64,000 nucleotides of DNA from contig UBTY01000027.1 of assembly GCA_900468535.1 (NCBI GenBank), forward strand, positions 62,001-126,000, read 5' to 3'. Below, piece after piece: positions 42,378 through 50,969 of the stretch. The number at the start of each line of letters is the position of its first letter. The stretch's first letter is position 1. A program made the position numbers and the translations under genes. A model generated the notes under the pieces. That model saw only the letters and a list, made by a program, of their open reading frames with translations. It did no database searches and had not been told where the DNA came from. Origin of the DNA: Hyphomicrobiales bacterium (lineage in GTDB: Bacteria > Pseudomonadota > Alphaproteobacteria > Rhizobiales > Rhizobiaceae).

Positions 42378-42890
42378 TTACGCGGCCGGCTTCGCCTGAC
42401 GGCGCCAACTATAGCCCTTGCCGGCGTCCGCGTCACGCACAGCCGGTTGATAATGATGCGGAATCCCCGGCAGACGATGTTCCGTGAGACGCTTTATCGC
42501 AGTCTCGTTGGTGACAGCGAAGCTGTCGATGCCGACACGCTGCATCAGCGGAATCTGATCGATCAGCACGTCGCCGACCGCGCGCAGCTCGTTGGTGTAA
42601 CCAAGGCGATCGCGCAACAGGGAAGCGTGACTGAAGGCGCGGCCGTCGTTGAACGCCGGAAAGGCAACAGCGACAACCTCCAGACGATAAAGGTAGGGCT
42701 CAAGCTTGCGGACATCGTCAGCCGGCTTGATCAGCACGCCGAAGCCAACTTCATTGCTTTCGTCGGCCTTGGCGACCAGTTCGTCCAGGGTCAGAAGGGG
42801 CTTCTGCCCCTCGCCCGCTTTCACCTCTTCCGTCTCGATCACCCACGGATCGTTCTCGACGAAGCCCGTTTCTCTCCAGATCTTGGTCAT
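42378..42890 (-). CDS. DUF934 family protein of the sulfite reduction operon
   Basis: A 170-residue soluble protein of the DUF934 family, consistently found next to assimilatory sulfite reductase genes in proteobacteria. RETGFVENDPWV at the N-terminus and GVLIKPADDVRKLEPYLYRLEVVAVAFPAFNDGRAFSHASLLR (the AFSxAxLLRxRxGYxGELRAxGDVL pattern) are the hallmark. It is believed to help sulfite reductase, for example in electron supply or maturation, but its exact role is not established. It follows cysI by 10 nt. Confidence 0.88.
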   Translation of the reverse strand: MTKIWRETGFVENDPWVIETEEVKAGEGQKPLLTLDELVAKADESNEVGFGVLIKPADDVRKLEPYLYRLEVVAVAFPAFNDGRAFSHASLLRDRLGYTNELRAVGDVLIDQIPLMQRVGIDSFAVTNETAIKRLTEHRLPGIPHHYQPAVRDADAGKGYSWRRQAKPAA

Positions 42891-42900
42891 CGTCCTCTCC

Positions 42901-44571
42901 TTATGCCGCTTCTGCCGTCGAACCGTACAGCGCGTCCTTGAACGGCTGCGGACCGACGCGGCGATAGGCTTCGAGGAAGATTTCCGACGGATCCTTGCGG
43001 ATTGCCAGATAGGTGTTGACGATCGTTTCGATCGCGTCAGTCACCTTGTCCGGCTCGAAGCCGCGACCGATGATTTCGCCGATCGACGTATGCTCGTCGC
43101 CAGAACCGCCAAGCGTGATCTGGTAGAGTTCAGCACCCTTCTTTTCAACACCAAGCAGGCCGATGTGACCGACATGGTGATGGCCGCAGGCATTGATGCA
43201 GCCGGAGATCTTGATCTTCAGCTCGCCGATCTCTGCCTGGCGATCAGGATCGCCGAAACGCCGGGAGATTTCCTGCGCAACGGGGATCGAGCGCGCGTTG
43301 GCAAGCGCGCAGTAGTCCAGCCCGGGACAGGCAATGATATCGGTGATCAGACCGGCATTGGCTTCGGCAAGGCCGATAGAAACCAGTCCGCGATACACAG
43401 CCTCGAGATCAGCGAGCGCCACATGCGGCAGGATCAGATTCTGCTCGTGGCTGACGCGGATTTCATCGAAGGCATACTCTTCGGCGATATCGGCAACCGC
43501 ATCCATCTGGCTATCCGAGGCATCGCCCGGAATACCACCGATCGGCTTCAACGAGATCGTCACCATGCCGTAGTCCGGATTCTTGTGGGGCTGCACGTTC
43601 TGCTGCACCCAACGTGCGAATGCCGGATCGGCCTTTTTCCAGCGAGCGAGGTTTTCCCAACCTTCGGCGCGCTCAGGCAGAGCCGGCGGCGCGAAATAGG
43701 CGGTGATGGCTTCGACATCCGCTTCCGGCAGCTTCAGCTCGGTGTCCTTGAGTTCGGCAAACTCGGCCTCGACCTGACGCGCCAGTTCTTCCGCACCTGT
43801 TTCATGCACGAGGATCTTGATGCGTGCCTTGTACTTGTTATCGCGACGACCATGCAGGTTGTACACGCGCATGACTGCCGTCGTGTAGGACAGCAGATCT
43901 TCCTCCGGCAGGAAATCGCGGATCAGCTTGGCGATCATCGGCGTGCGGCCCTGGCCACCACCGACATAGACGGCAAACCCGATTTCGCCCTTCTCGTTCT
44001 TCTTAAGATGCAGGCCGATATCGTGAACCTGGATCGCGGCGCGGTCACGTTCTGCGCCCGTGACGGCGATCTTGAACTTGCGCGGCAGGAAGGAGAACTC
44101 CGGATGCACGGAGGACCACTGGCGCAGAATCTCGGCGTATGGACGCGGATCGGCAACTTCGTCCGCCGCAGCCCCGGCGAAATGGTCGGCCGTGACGTTG
44201 CGGATGCAGTTACCCGAGGTCTGCATTGCGTGCATCTCGACGGTCGCAAGTTCGGCCAGAACATCCGGCATGTCCGAAAGTTTCGGCCAGTTGAACTGCA
44301 GGTTCTGACGAGTCGTGAAGTGGCCATAGCCACGGTCGTACTTGCGGGCAACATGAGCAAGCATACGCATCTGGCGCGAGCTCAGTGTGCCGTAGGGAAT
44401 GGCGATGCGCAGCATGTAGGCGTGAAGCTGCAGATAGACGCCGTTCATCAGGCGCAGCGGCTTGAACGCATCCTCGGCCAATTCGCCGGAAAGGCGGCGC
44501 TGGACCTGGTCGCGGAACTGCTCGACGCGCTCGGCGACAAAAGCGTGGTCAAATTCGTCGTAACGATACAT
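42901..44571 (-). CDS. cysI: Nitrite/sulfite reductase hemoprotein (assimilatory sulfite reductase)
   Basis: A 556-residue siroheme enzyme that reduces sulfite to sulfide in six-electron steps. Two ferredoxin-like and two siroheme-binding domains repeat. The [4Fe-4S]-siroheme cysteines are complete: CPGLDYC (Cx5C) and GCINACGHH (Cx3C). No flavoprotein subunit CysJ is nearby, so it probably takes electrons from ferredoxin or a partner such as DUF934. The ATG at 44571 (MYRYDEFD) gives the family start. It lies 8 nt after DUF2849 in the cysG operon. Confidence 0.93.
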   Translation of the reverse strand: MYRYDEFDHAFVAERVEQFRDQVQRRLSGELAEDAFKPLRLMNGVYLQLHAYMLRIAIPYGTLSSRQMRMLAHVARKYDRGYGHFTTRQNLQFNWPKLSDMPDVLAELATVEMHAMQTSGNCIRNVTADHFAGAAADEVADPRPYAEILRQWSSVHPEFSFLPRKFKIAVTGAERDRAAIQVHDIGLHLKKNEKGEIGFAVYVGGGQGRTPMIAKLIRDFLPEEDLLSYTTAVMRVYNLHGRRDNKYKARIKILVHETGAEELARQVEAEFAELKDTELKLPEADVEAITAYFAPPALPERAEGWENLARWKKADPAFARWVQQNVQPHKNPDYGMVTISLKPIGGIPGDASDSQMDAVADIAEEYAFDEIRVSHEQNLILPHVALADLEAVYRGLVSIGLAEANAGLITDIIACPGLDYCALANARSIPVAQEISRRFGDPDRQAEIGELKIKISGCINACGHHHVGHIGLLGVEKKGAELYQITLGGSGDEHTSIGEIIGRGFEPDKVTDAIETIVNTYLAIRKDPSEIFLEAYRRVGPQPFKDALYGSTAEAA

Positions 44572-44579
44572 CTGCTTCC

Positions 44580-44894
44580 TCAGACTGCGATAAATGCGGG
44601 GTCGGCAGGCTTGTAGCCCGGCGCGTATTCCATGGTCGGGCCCTGTGCACGAATACGCTCGCGAAGACGCAACGGCCACAGCACGCCATCGGTTTCCTGA
44701 ACCTCGACGACGGCGACGTCCACGACCTGGTTGTCGGCATAGGACTTTTTACCGATCGCTTCCAGAGCCGCAACGGCCTCGGCATGGCGGGCAACAAGGG
44801 CTTCCTGCAGAGAGACGACCCATTCGCCATTGGCATTCAGCCAGACGGCAATGCCGTCCGTCAAGCGGTTGGCGGTGAGAACCTTGTCTACCAT
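44580..44894 (-). CDS. DUF2849 family protein
   Basis: A 104-residue protein (MVDKVLTANRLTDGIAVWLNANGEWV...) of the alphaproteobacterial DUF2849 family, which almost always sits between cysG and cysI. It has no cysteines or recognisable catalytic motif. It starts 2 nt after the cysG stop codon, so the three genes are translated from one message. The function is unknown; its fixed position implies a role in siroheme or sulfite metabolism. Confidence 0.88.
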   Translation of the reverse strand: MVDKVLTANRLTDGIAVWLNANGEWVVSLQEALVARHAEAVAALEAIGKKSYADNQVVDVAVVEVQETDGVLWPLRLRERIRAQGPTMEYAPGYKPADPAFIAV

Positions 44895-44896
44895 GT

Positions 44897-46336
44897 TCAG
44901 CTCCTTGCAAATTCCTCGGACCGGGCGCGTTCGCGCACAAGCGGTTCCGACAGTTCGAAATTGGCGCCTGCGACCGCATCGCCGATAATAACCATGACCG
45001 GACCGGTCAACTCGTCACGGTGCTGCAGATCCGGAAGATCCCGCAGAATACCATGCAGCAGACGTCTGTCGGAACGGCTTGCGTTCTCGATGACGGCGAC
45101 CGTCGTTTCCGCAGGCAGGCCCGCCTGCATCAGGCGTTCGGCCACGGATGCCGCGACGGTGCGGCCCATGTAAACGGCGATGGTTGCGCCCGACACGGCC
45201 AGACTTGCCCAATCCGGCAAGACGTCGCCTGTCAAATCGTGACCGGTAGTAAAGACCAGAGAGGACGCAACGCCACGCAGCGTCAGCGGCAACTCGAAGT
45301 CCGCGGCTGCGGCGAAGGCCGAAGTGATACCGGGCACGACTTCATAGGAAATGCCCGCAGCACGCAGTGCGGCCATCTCCTCGCCTGCCCGGCCGTACAC
45401 GAGCGGATCGCCCGACTTCAGGCGAACCACCCGCTTGCCTTCGCGACCGAGATGCACAAGCAGATCGTTGATCTCTTCCTGAGACTTCGAATGGCATCCC
45501 TTACGTTTGCCGACCGACAAACGCTCGGCGTCACGGCGGCCCATATCGACGATTTCCTGCGGCACGAGGGCATCGTAGACGACGACATCGGCTTCCATCA
45601 TCACGCGCTGGGCGCGCAGCGTCAGCAGATCCGCAGCACCCGGACCGGCGCCGACGAGCCAGACGTGGCCCTCGATCTTTTCGGCAGACTGCAACAGGCC
45701 ATTGGCCGCACGGCGCGCCTGCGGCAGGTTCTCATTGGCGACAGCATCGGCAACGGCGCCCGAGAAGAAGCGGCGCCAGAAAAGGCGGCGCGCAGCGCCC
45801 TTGGGAACAATCTGCTCAACCGCCTTGCGGTAACCGATCGCGAGATCTGCAAGACGACCGAGCGACGGTGCAAGCAACTGGTCGACCTGGGCGCGGATCA
45901 TCTGCGCCAGCACGGGACCGGCACCTCCCGTACCGATAGCGACAGCCACCGGTGCGCGATTGACGAGGGCTGGCGTGAAGAAGTCGCAATATTCAGGCTG
46001 ATCGACGGCGTTCGCCGGCACCTTCTCGGAGCGCGCCGCCGCAACGATGGCGCGATCCTGAGCCGCATCTCCGGTCGCCGCAAAGACGAGCGTCGCGCCG
46101 GCGATTTGCTCGGCAACAAAGCCTGATCGTACTGTTTCGATCCGGTTTGCAATCAGGAAGGCGTGGTAGTCGGCTTCGGGGCGATCCGCATAGGCAACGA
46201 TCCGGGCCTGTGTGTTGAGGAGCAGGCGGACCTTCGCGAAGGCCTCGTCACCATTGCCGAAGACAGCCGCGATCTTGCCTTCAACACGGAAGAAGGCAGG
46301 AAATACCGACAGTTGTTCAGTCTTGGGAGGCATCAT
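44897..46336 (-). CDS. cysG: Siroheme synthase (multifunctional)
   Basis: A 479-residue enzyme making siroheme, the cofactor of the sulfite reductase encoded downstream. The N-terminal part is the precorrin-2 dehydrogenase/ferrochelatase (GKIAAVFGNGDEAFAKVRLLL, about 1-205), the C-terminal the uroporphyrinogen III methyltransferase (VWLVGAGPGAADLLTLRAQRVMMEADVVVYDALV, then RLKSGDPLVYGRAGEE). The ATG at 46336 is followed by another ATG; either could be used. It heads the cysG-DUF2849-cysI-DUF934 operon; a 9-bp inverted repeat lies about 90-120 nt upstream. Confidence 0.94.
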   Translation of the reverse strand: MMPPKTEQLSVFPAFFRVEGKIAAVFGNGDEAFAKVRLLLNTQARIVAYADRPEADYHAFLIANRIETVRSGFVAEQIAGATLVFAATGDAAQDRAIVAAARSEKVPANAVDQPEYCDFFTPALVNRAPVAVAIGTGGAGPVLAQMIRAQVDQLLAPSLGRLADLAIGYRKAVEQIVPKGAARRLFWRRFFSGAVADAVANENLPQARRAANGLLQSAEKIEGHVWLVGAGPGAADLLTLRAQRVMMEADVVVYDALVPQEIVDMGRRDAERLSVGKRKGCHSKSQEEINDLLVHLGREGKRVVRLKSGDPLVYGRAGEEMAALRAAGISYEVVPGITSAFAAAADFELPLTLRGVASSLVFTTGHDLTGDVLPDWASLAVSGATIAVYMGRTVAASVAERLMQAGLPAETTVAVIENASRSDRRLLHGILRDLPDLQHRDELTGPVMVIIGDAVAGANFELSEPLVRERARSEEFARS

Positions 46337-46423
46337 CAATCCATTTCGAAGTTGCCGGAATATGCACGCTCCAACAAGGCAAATGAAGGAACAGAAATTC
46401 CAAAGCCCCCATGGGCGCGTATT

Positions 46424-46457
46424 CTTTTACTCGGTCTTCCAATGATTTGAGTAAAAG
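46424..46457. promoter_or_regulatory. Strong inverted repeat in the cysG / deaminase divergent region
   Basis: Perfect 9-bp arms CTTTTACTC and GAGTAAAAG are separated by 16 nt. A second small repeat, GGAA-N6-TTCC (46388-46401), lies closer to cysG. The 258-nt divergent region contains no gene. The arrangement fits a dimeric regulator site, possibly for sulfur control, but no regulator is identified. Confidence 0.5.
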
Positions 46458-46594
46458 TCACCGGTGCGGCGATAGGAACACACTTTGACCCGTCGGATCG
46501 CAGCAGAAAGCCTGTGACAAACCGGCAGCATGCTCCGATCGGGATTTGCCTTCAATGACGCTGGCGCTAGAGTGCTGATCACAAGGAGAAATTC

Positions 46595-47182
46595 ATGCCA
46601 GACAAGACCATAGCCGCCCACCTGCTCAACGTCATGGAACAGGACATCTTGCCGATGACCGAGCGCGGCGTCGCAGCCGGCAACAAGGTGTTTGGCGCTG
46701 CCATCCTGCGCAAATCAGACCTCTCGCTTGTCGTCGCGGAGACGAACAACGAGCTTGAGAACCCTCTTTGGCACGGCGAGGTGCATACGCTGAAGCGCTT
46801 CTACGAACTCGGCGAAAAACCGGCCACGAAGGACCTGATCTTTCTCTCCACCCACGAACCCTGCACCATGTGCATGTCGGCCATCACCTGGGCCGGGTTC
46901 GACAATTTCTACTATTTCTTCAGCCACGAAGATTCGCGCGACGCCTTCGCCATCCCGCACGACCTGAAAATCCTCAAGGAGGTCTTCGGCCTAGAACCCG
47001 GTGGCTATCGGCGCAGCAATGCGTTCTGGAACAGCTTTGCTATCGCCGACTTGGTCGAAACCGAGGACGATCGGCTGAAGGCCGAGTTGAAGTCGCAGAC
47101 GGCACGCATCAAGGCGCGCTACGATTCGCTTTCGAACAGCTACCAGGCATCGAAGAGCGACAACGACATTCCGCTGAACTGA
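46595..47182 (+). CDS. Cytidine/nucleoside deaminase-like zinc enzyme
   Basis: A 195-residue protein of the cytidine deaminase-like superfamily. The zinc site is complete: HGEVHTL (HxE) and HEPCTMCMS (PCxxC). The C-terminal about 75 residues are longer than in TadA-type enzymes and contain aromatic-rich FDNFYYFFSHEDSRDAF. The exact base (guanine, cytosine, a tRNA base or a modified nucleotide) cannot be told. The ATG at 46595 has AAGGAG 6 nt upstream. mazG follows immediately, so the pair may clean up damaged nucleotides. Confidence 0.85.
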   Translation: MPDKTIAAHLLNVMEQDILPMTERGVAAGNKVFGAAILRKSDLSLVVAETNNELENPLWHGEVHTLKRFYELGEKPATKDLIFLSTHEPCTMCMSAITWAGFDNFYYFFSHEDSRDAFAIPHDLKILKEVFGLEPGGYRRSNAFWNSFAIADLVETEDDRLKAELKSQTARIKARYDSLSNSYQASKSDNDIPLN

Positions 47183-47188
47183 GTGATC

Positions 47189-48022
47189 ATGGAAGCTTCA
47201 AAAGACATTTCACGCCTGATCGAGATCATGGCAGCACTGCGCAACCCCGAAACCGGTTGCCCGTGGGACATCGTCCAGACATTCGAGACGATCAAGCCCT
47301 ACACGATCGAGGAAGCCTATGAGGTCTCCGATGCGATCGAGCGCAACGATATGGACGACCTCCGCGACGAACTCGGCGACCTTCTGCTGCAGGTCGTCTT
47401 CCATTCGCGGATGGCCGAGGAAGCCGGTGAATTCTCCTTCGGCGACGTCGTTGAGGCCATTACTCGCAAGATGATCCGTCGCCATCCGCATGTCTTCGCC
47501 CGCTCCGATGCCGACACGCCCGACGCCGTGAAGAAGCAGTGGGACGATATCAAGCAGGCGGAAAAACGCGAGCGAGCCGAGCGGCGGGCCAAGCGCGGCG
47601 TCACCGAGGATTTCAAGGCCGGCTTCCTGGGCTCGGTGCAGCGGAGCTTCCCTGCCCTGACGGAAGCGCTGAAGCTGCAGGAGCGCGCAGCCAAGGTCGG
47701 TTTCGACTGGTCCGCTCCCGAACCGATCCTCGACAAGATCGAGGAAGAGATTGGCGAACTGCGTGTCGCCTTGGCGGAGGGAGATCAGGCAAAGGTCAGC
47801 GACGAGCTCGGCGACCTCATTTTCGCTGTAGTCAATATTGGCCGACATGTGAAGGCCGATCCCGAGGATGCATTGCGCGGAACCAATACAAAGTTTCGGC
47901 GTCGTTTCAGCCATATAGAAACTGTTCTTGATGCAGAAGGTGAGACGCTGGAAGCTGCAAGCCTGGAACGCATGGAAGAAATCTGGCAGGCCGCGAAAGC
48001 AATCGAACGGCAGCTGGGCTGA
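47189..48022 (+). CDS. mazG: Nucleoside triphosphate pyrophosphohydrolase MazG
   Basis: A 277-residue protein with two MazG domains. Each shows the EExxE-x(12+)-ExxD metal-binding pattern: IEEAYEVSDAIE...DELGDLLLQVVFH and KIEEEIGELRVALAEG...DELGDLIFAVV. It hydrolyses all NTPs and dNTPs to NMP and PPi, removing damaged nucleotides or tuning (p)ppGpp-related signalling. The ATG at 47189 is preferred over a GTG at 47183. It begins 6 nt after the deaminase stop, and a flavin monooxygenase follows after 9 nt. Confidence 0.93.
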   Translation: MEASKDISRLIEIMAALRNPETGCPWDIVQTFETIKPYTIEEAYEVSDAIERNDMDDLRDELGDLLLQVVFHSRMAEEAGEFSFGDVVEAITRKMIRRHPHVFARSDADTPDAVKKQWDDIKQAEKRERAERRAKRGVTEDFKAGFLGSVQRSFPALTEALKLQERAAKVGFDWSAPEPILDKIEEEIGELRVALAEGDQAKVSDELGDLIFAVVNIGRHVKADPEDALRGTNTKFRRRFSHIETVLDAEGETLEAASLERMEEIWQAAKAIERQLG

Positions 48023-48031
48023 TACCGACAG

Positions 48032-49255
48032 ATGAACCTCACGTCGCTCGAAGTCGCAATCGCAGGCGCAGGGATTGGCGGATTGTCACTCGCCACACTG
48101 CTGGCGCGGCAAGGTGCTGCTGTCACGATCTATGACCAGATGGCAGCACCACAGCCGGTAGGCTCGGGCTTCGTCATTCAGCCAACGGGAGCTGCGGTTC
48201 TCTCCCACATGGGATTGCTCGATCAGGTCCTGGCACGCGGTTCGCGCATCCGTCGGATGCATGGCCGATTGTCGAGCAATGGACGCACGGTCCTGGACGT
48301 GAGCTACGCCAAGGGCGCGCACGGGATCGCCATTCAGCGTGTCGCCCTGTTCGATCTTTTGCTCGATGCGGCCGTGCGTGCCGGCGTTGGCTTCGAGACC
48401 TCCTCCCGCGTCACGGCGGTCGAGGACGGCAGCCGTCCGCGCATTGTGCTCGAAGGGCGAAACGGGTCGCCGGTCGATCTGGTCGTCGATGCCATGGGCG
48501 CGGGTTCTCCCCTTGACCGGAAGCCGGCGGCGGAACTGAGCTACGGAGCACTCTGGGCGACGGTCCCATGGCCGAAGGGTGGCCCATTTGCCGAGGATGA
48601 ACTGCAGCAACGCTATCACAGGGCGAGCCAGATGGCCGGCGTGCTGCCAGTTGGCACCGCGCATGGCGGCGCAGCACCCATGGCGACGTTCTTCTGGAGC
48701 ATCCGAAATACCGACGTCGCCACGTGGCGCAACGCGGGGCGGGCCGCCTGGGTCAACGAGGTGCGCGCATTCTGGCCCGACGTGGTGGACCTGGCAGAAA
48801 TCGCCGAGCCGGTTCATGCGCGCTACCGGCACCATACGCGCCAGCCGTTGGCGGGCCGTAACGTCGTCAAGATCGGTGACGCCTGGCATGCGACCAGCCC
48901 ACAACTCGGCCAGGGGGCGAATATGGCATTGCTCGACGCCGCCTCGCTTTGCACTGCGCTCGTCAGCCAGTCGACAATTGCGGATGGCCTGACCCGGCAT
49001 CTGCGCCAGCGGCAGATGCATATCCGGTTCTACCAGCTCCTGAGCAGCATACTCACGCCCTTCTACCAGTCGGACAGCCGCATTCTTCCCTTCAGCCGCG
49101 ATCTGCTGATCGGTCCGGTGACGAAATTTCCGTTGCTGCGAGGTTTGATCACGACGCTAGTGACCGGCGAACTGCTCAGCCCTGTCGCGCGCATTGCCTT
49201 CGACCGCATCGCGTTCGATAGCAGCAATCAGGTTCCGCTTGGCCAGCCGGCATAG
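48032..49255 (+). CDS. FAD-dependent monooxygenase
   Basis: A 407-residue flavoprotein of the PHBH/UbiH-like group A monooxygenases. VAIAGAGIGGLSLATLLARQG binds FAD at the N-terminus, DAMGAGSPLDR is the DG motif variant and KIGDAWHATSPQLGQGANMALLDA the second FAD motif. The substrate (an aromatic compound or quinone precursor) is unknown; the C-terminal about 60 residues are hydrophobic (RDLLIGPVTKFPLLRGLITTL), as in membrane-associated members. It is the third gene after the deaminase and mazG. Confidence 0.88.
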   Translation: MNLTSLEVAIAGAGIGGLSLATLLARQGAAVTIYDQMAAPQPVGSGFVIQPTGAAVLSHMGLLDQVLARGSRIRRMHGRLSSNGRTVLDVSYAKGAHGIAIQRVALFDLLLDAAVRAGVGFETSSRVTAVEDGSRPRIVLEGRNGSPVDLVVDAMGAGSPLDRKPAAELSYGALWATVPWPKGGPFAEDELQQRYHRASQMAGVLPVGTAHGGAAPMATFFWSIRNTDVATWRNAGRAAWVNEVRAFWPDVVDLAEIAEPVHARYRHHTRQPLAGRNVVKIGDAWHATSPQLGQGANMALLDAASLCTALVSQSTIADGLTRHLRQRQMHIRFYQLLSSILTPFYQSDSRILPFSRDLLIGPVTKFPLLRGLITTLVTGELLSPVARIAFDRIAFDSSNQVPLGQPA

Positions 49256-49299
49256 GCGGATCCGATTCGTATCTGAATAGAGGACGTTGGTGCTCGACG

Positions 49300-49323
49300 A
49301 AAAAAGAGCGGTGATTACCGCTC
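49300..49323 (-). terminator. Terminator overlapping the hflX stop codon
   Basis: A perfect 7-bp stem (GAGCGGT/ACCGCTC) with a 4-nt loop is followed on the minus strand by six T residues. The TAA of hflX spans the stem-loop junction, so a ribosome finishing hflX would disrupt the hairpin. Confidence 0.85.
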
Positions 49324-50649
49324 CCAGTCTTCCTTGGCAGCCTTGGCGCCATTGCCGAGACGTTGTTCCAGTTCGACTGCCTCGGCCTCCGAGAGGCGCA
49401 CATCAAGCGTAATCGAACCGTCCTCGTTGTCTTCGCGACTATCGACGATCGCGTGATCGTAGAGCCATGGAAGCAGCGCGAGCTTGTCCACAGGCAAGCG
49501 AACGGTCGCTTCGGTCAGCACGCCTGATAGCCTGCGGCTGATCTCGTCCATCAACGTATCGACACCCTCGCCGCTGACAGCGGAGAGAGCCACGACGTTT
49601 TCGGAGCCGCTTGCCTTCTGCACGATGGCATCGTGGTCCTCAGGCTCGAGACGATCGATCTTGTTCCAGACTTCGATGATCCGCTTGTCGCCCTCTTCCT
49701 CGTCGATGCCGAGGTCCTTCAGGATGCGGAGCACGTCTGCGCTCTGCGCCTGATTGTCGACATCGGACATGTCGCGGACGTGCAGGATGAGGTCTGCTTC
49801 CAGCACCTCTTCCAGCGTGGCGCGGAAGGCGGCGACGAGATGGGTCGGAAGGTCCGAAATGAACCCGACCGTGTCGGACAGGATCACGGTGCGGCCATGC
49901 GGCAACTTCATCCGGCGCAGCGTCGGATCGAGCGTCGCAAAGAGCATGTCTTCGGCCAGAACGCCTGCCCCGGTGATCCGGTTGAACAGCGTCGACTTGC
50001 CAGCGTTGGTATAGCCGACCAGCGCCACGATCGGATGCGGCACCTTCTTGCGCTTGGCGCGATGCAGCTGGCGGGTGCGCACGACCTGCTCAAGCTCGCG
50101 TTCGAGCTTGATGATACGATCCTGCAGCATGCGACGGTCGGCTTCGATCTGGGTTTCACCCGGACCGCCCATGAAGCCACCACCACCGCGCTGACGTTCA
50201 AGGTGCGTCCAGCTTCGAACCAGCCGGCCCTTCTGATAGTTGAGATGCGCGAGGTCGACCTGCAGCGTGCCTTCCTTGGTGGAAGCGCGGCGGCCGAAAA
50301 TCTCGAGGATGAGGCCCGTGCGGTCGATGACCTTGGCGCTCCATTCCTTTTCGAGATTGCGCTGCTGCACAGGGGTCAGCGGGTGATCGACGATGACAAG
50401 GCCTGAGTCGTTCGCATCGAGCGTCGCCTTGATCTCTGCCATCTTGCCGGTACCCATCAGCGTCGCCGGACGTGGATCGTTGACCGGGACGATGGCGCCA
50501 TGGACGACATCGAGATCAATCGCCTGAGCGAGACCGGTCGCCTCTTCGAGACGGCTTTCGGGAGTACGGGTTACAGCCGGCGTTGCGTCGCTGGCGTTGC
50601 GCCCGCCACGCGCCTGCTTGAGCACAGGCACGATAACGGTCGCGCGCAT
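49315..50649 (-). CDS. hflX: Ribosome-associated GTPase HflX
   Basis: A 444-residue GTPase that splits stalled or stressed ribosomes. The N-terminal HflX domain ends GGGGFMGGPGETQIEADRR; the G domain has GYTNAGKST (G1), DTVGFISDLP (G3) and NKID (G4). The ATG at 50649 is the only standard start, although the open frame continues upstream with protein-like codons into the end of hfq (no ATG, GTG or TTG there). It lies 77 nt after hfq on the same strand, the common hfq-hflX pairing. Confidence 0.93.
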   Translation of the reverse strand: MRATVIVPVLKQARGGRNASDATPAVTRTPESRLEEATGLAQAIDLDVVHGAIVPVNDPRPATLMGTGKMAEIKATLDANDSGLVIVDHPLTPVQQRNLEKEWSAKVIDRTGLILEIFGRRASTKEGTLQVDLAHLNYQKGRLVRSWTHLERQRGGGGFMGGPGETQIEADRRMLQDRIIKLERELEQVVRTRQLHRAKRKKVPHPIVALVGYTNAGKSTLFNRITGAGVLAEDMLFATLDPTLRRMKLPHGRTVILSDTVGFISDLPTHLVAAFRATLEEVLEADLILHVRDMSDVDNQAQSADVLRILKDLGIDEEEGDKRIIEVWNKIDRLEPEDHDAIVQKASGSENVVALSAVSGEGVDTLMDEISRRLSGVLTEATVRLPVDKLALLPWLYDHAIVDSREDNEDGSITLDVRLSEAEAVELEQRLGNGAKAAKEDWER

Positions 50650-50726
50650 GTCATCCCGGTGCTTGGCTGCTTCCGGGATGATCGAATCATTCTTGGTATC
50701 GCGTGTCGAGATAGTTGCAGGTCCTG

Positions 50727-50969
50727 TTAGGAAGCGGCTTCTTCGCTTTCGAACATCTGCATCGGCTGGCCGGGCATGATGGTCGAGATTGCGTGCTTAT
50801 ACACGAGTTGCGAATGTCCGTCACGGCGAAGCAGAACGCAGAAATTGTCAAACGAGGTGACAACTCCGGTCAGCTTAACACCATTAATCAAGAAAATTGT
50901 CAGTGAAATCTTTTGCTTGCGAACAGTATTGAGAAATAAGTCCTGCAGATTCTGAGAACGTTCCGCCAT
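50727..50969 (-). CDS. hfq: RNA chaperone Hfq
   Basis: An 80-residue Sm-like protein that forms hexamers and pairs small RNAs with mRNAs. Sm1 ([31 protein letters not shown]) and Sm2 ([14 protein letters not shown], with the invariant YKHA) are complete; the C-terminal tail is short, as usual in alphaproteobacteria. In rhizobia Hfq affects nitrogen control, motility and symbiosis. Its position directly downstream of ntrYX is typical. Confidence 0.97.
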
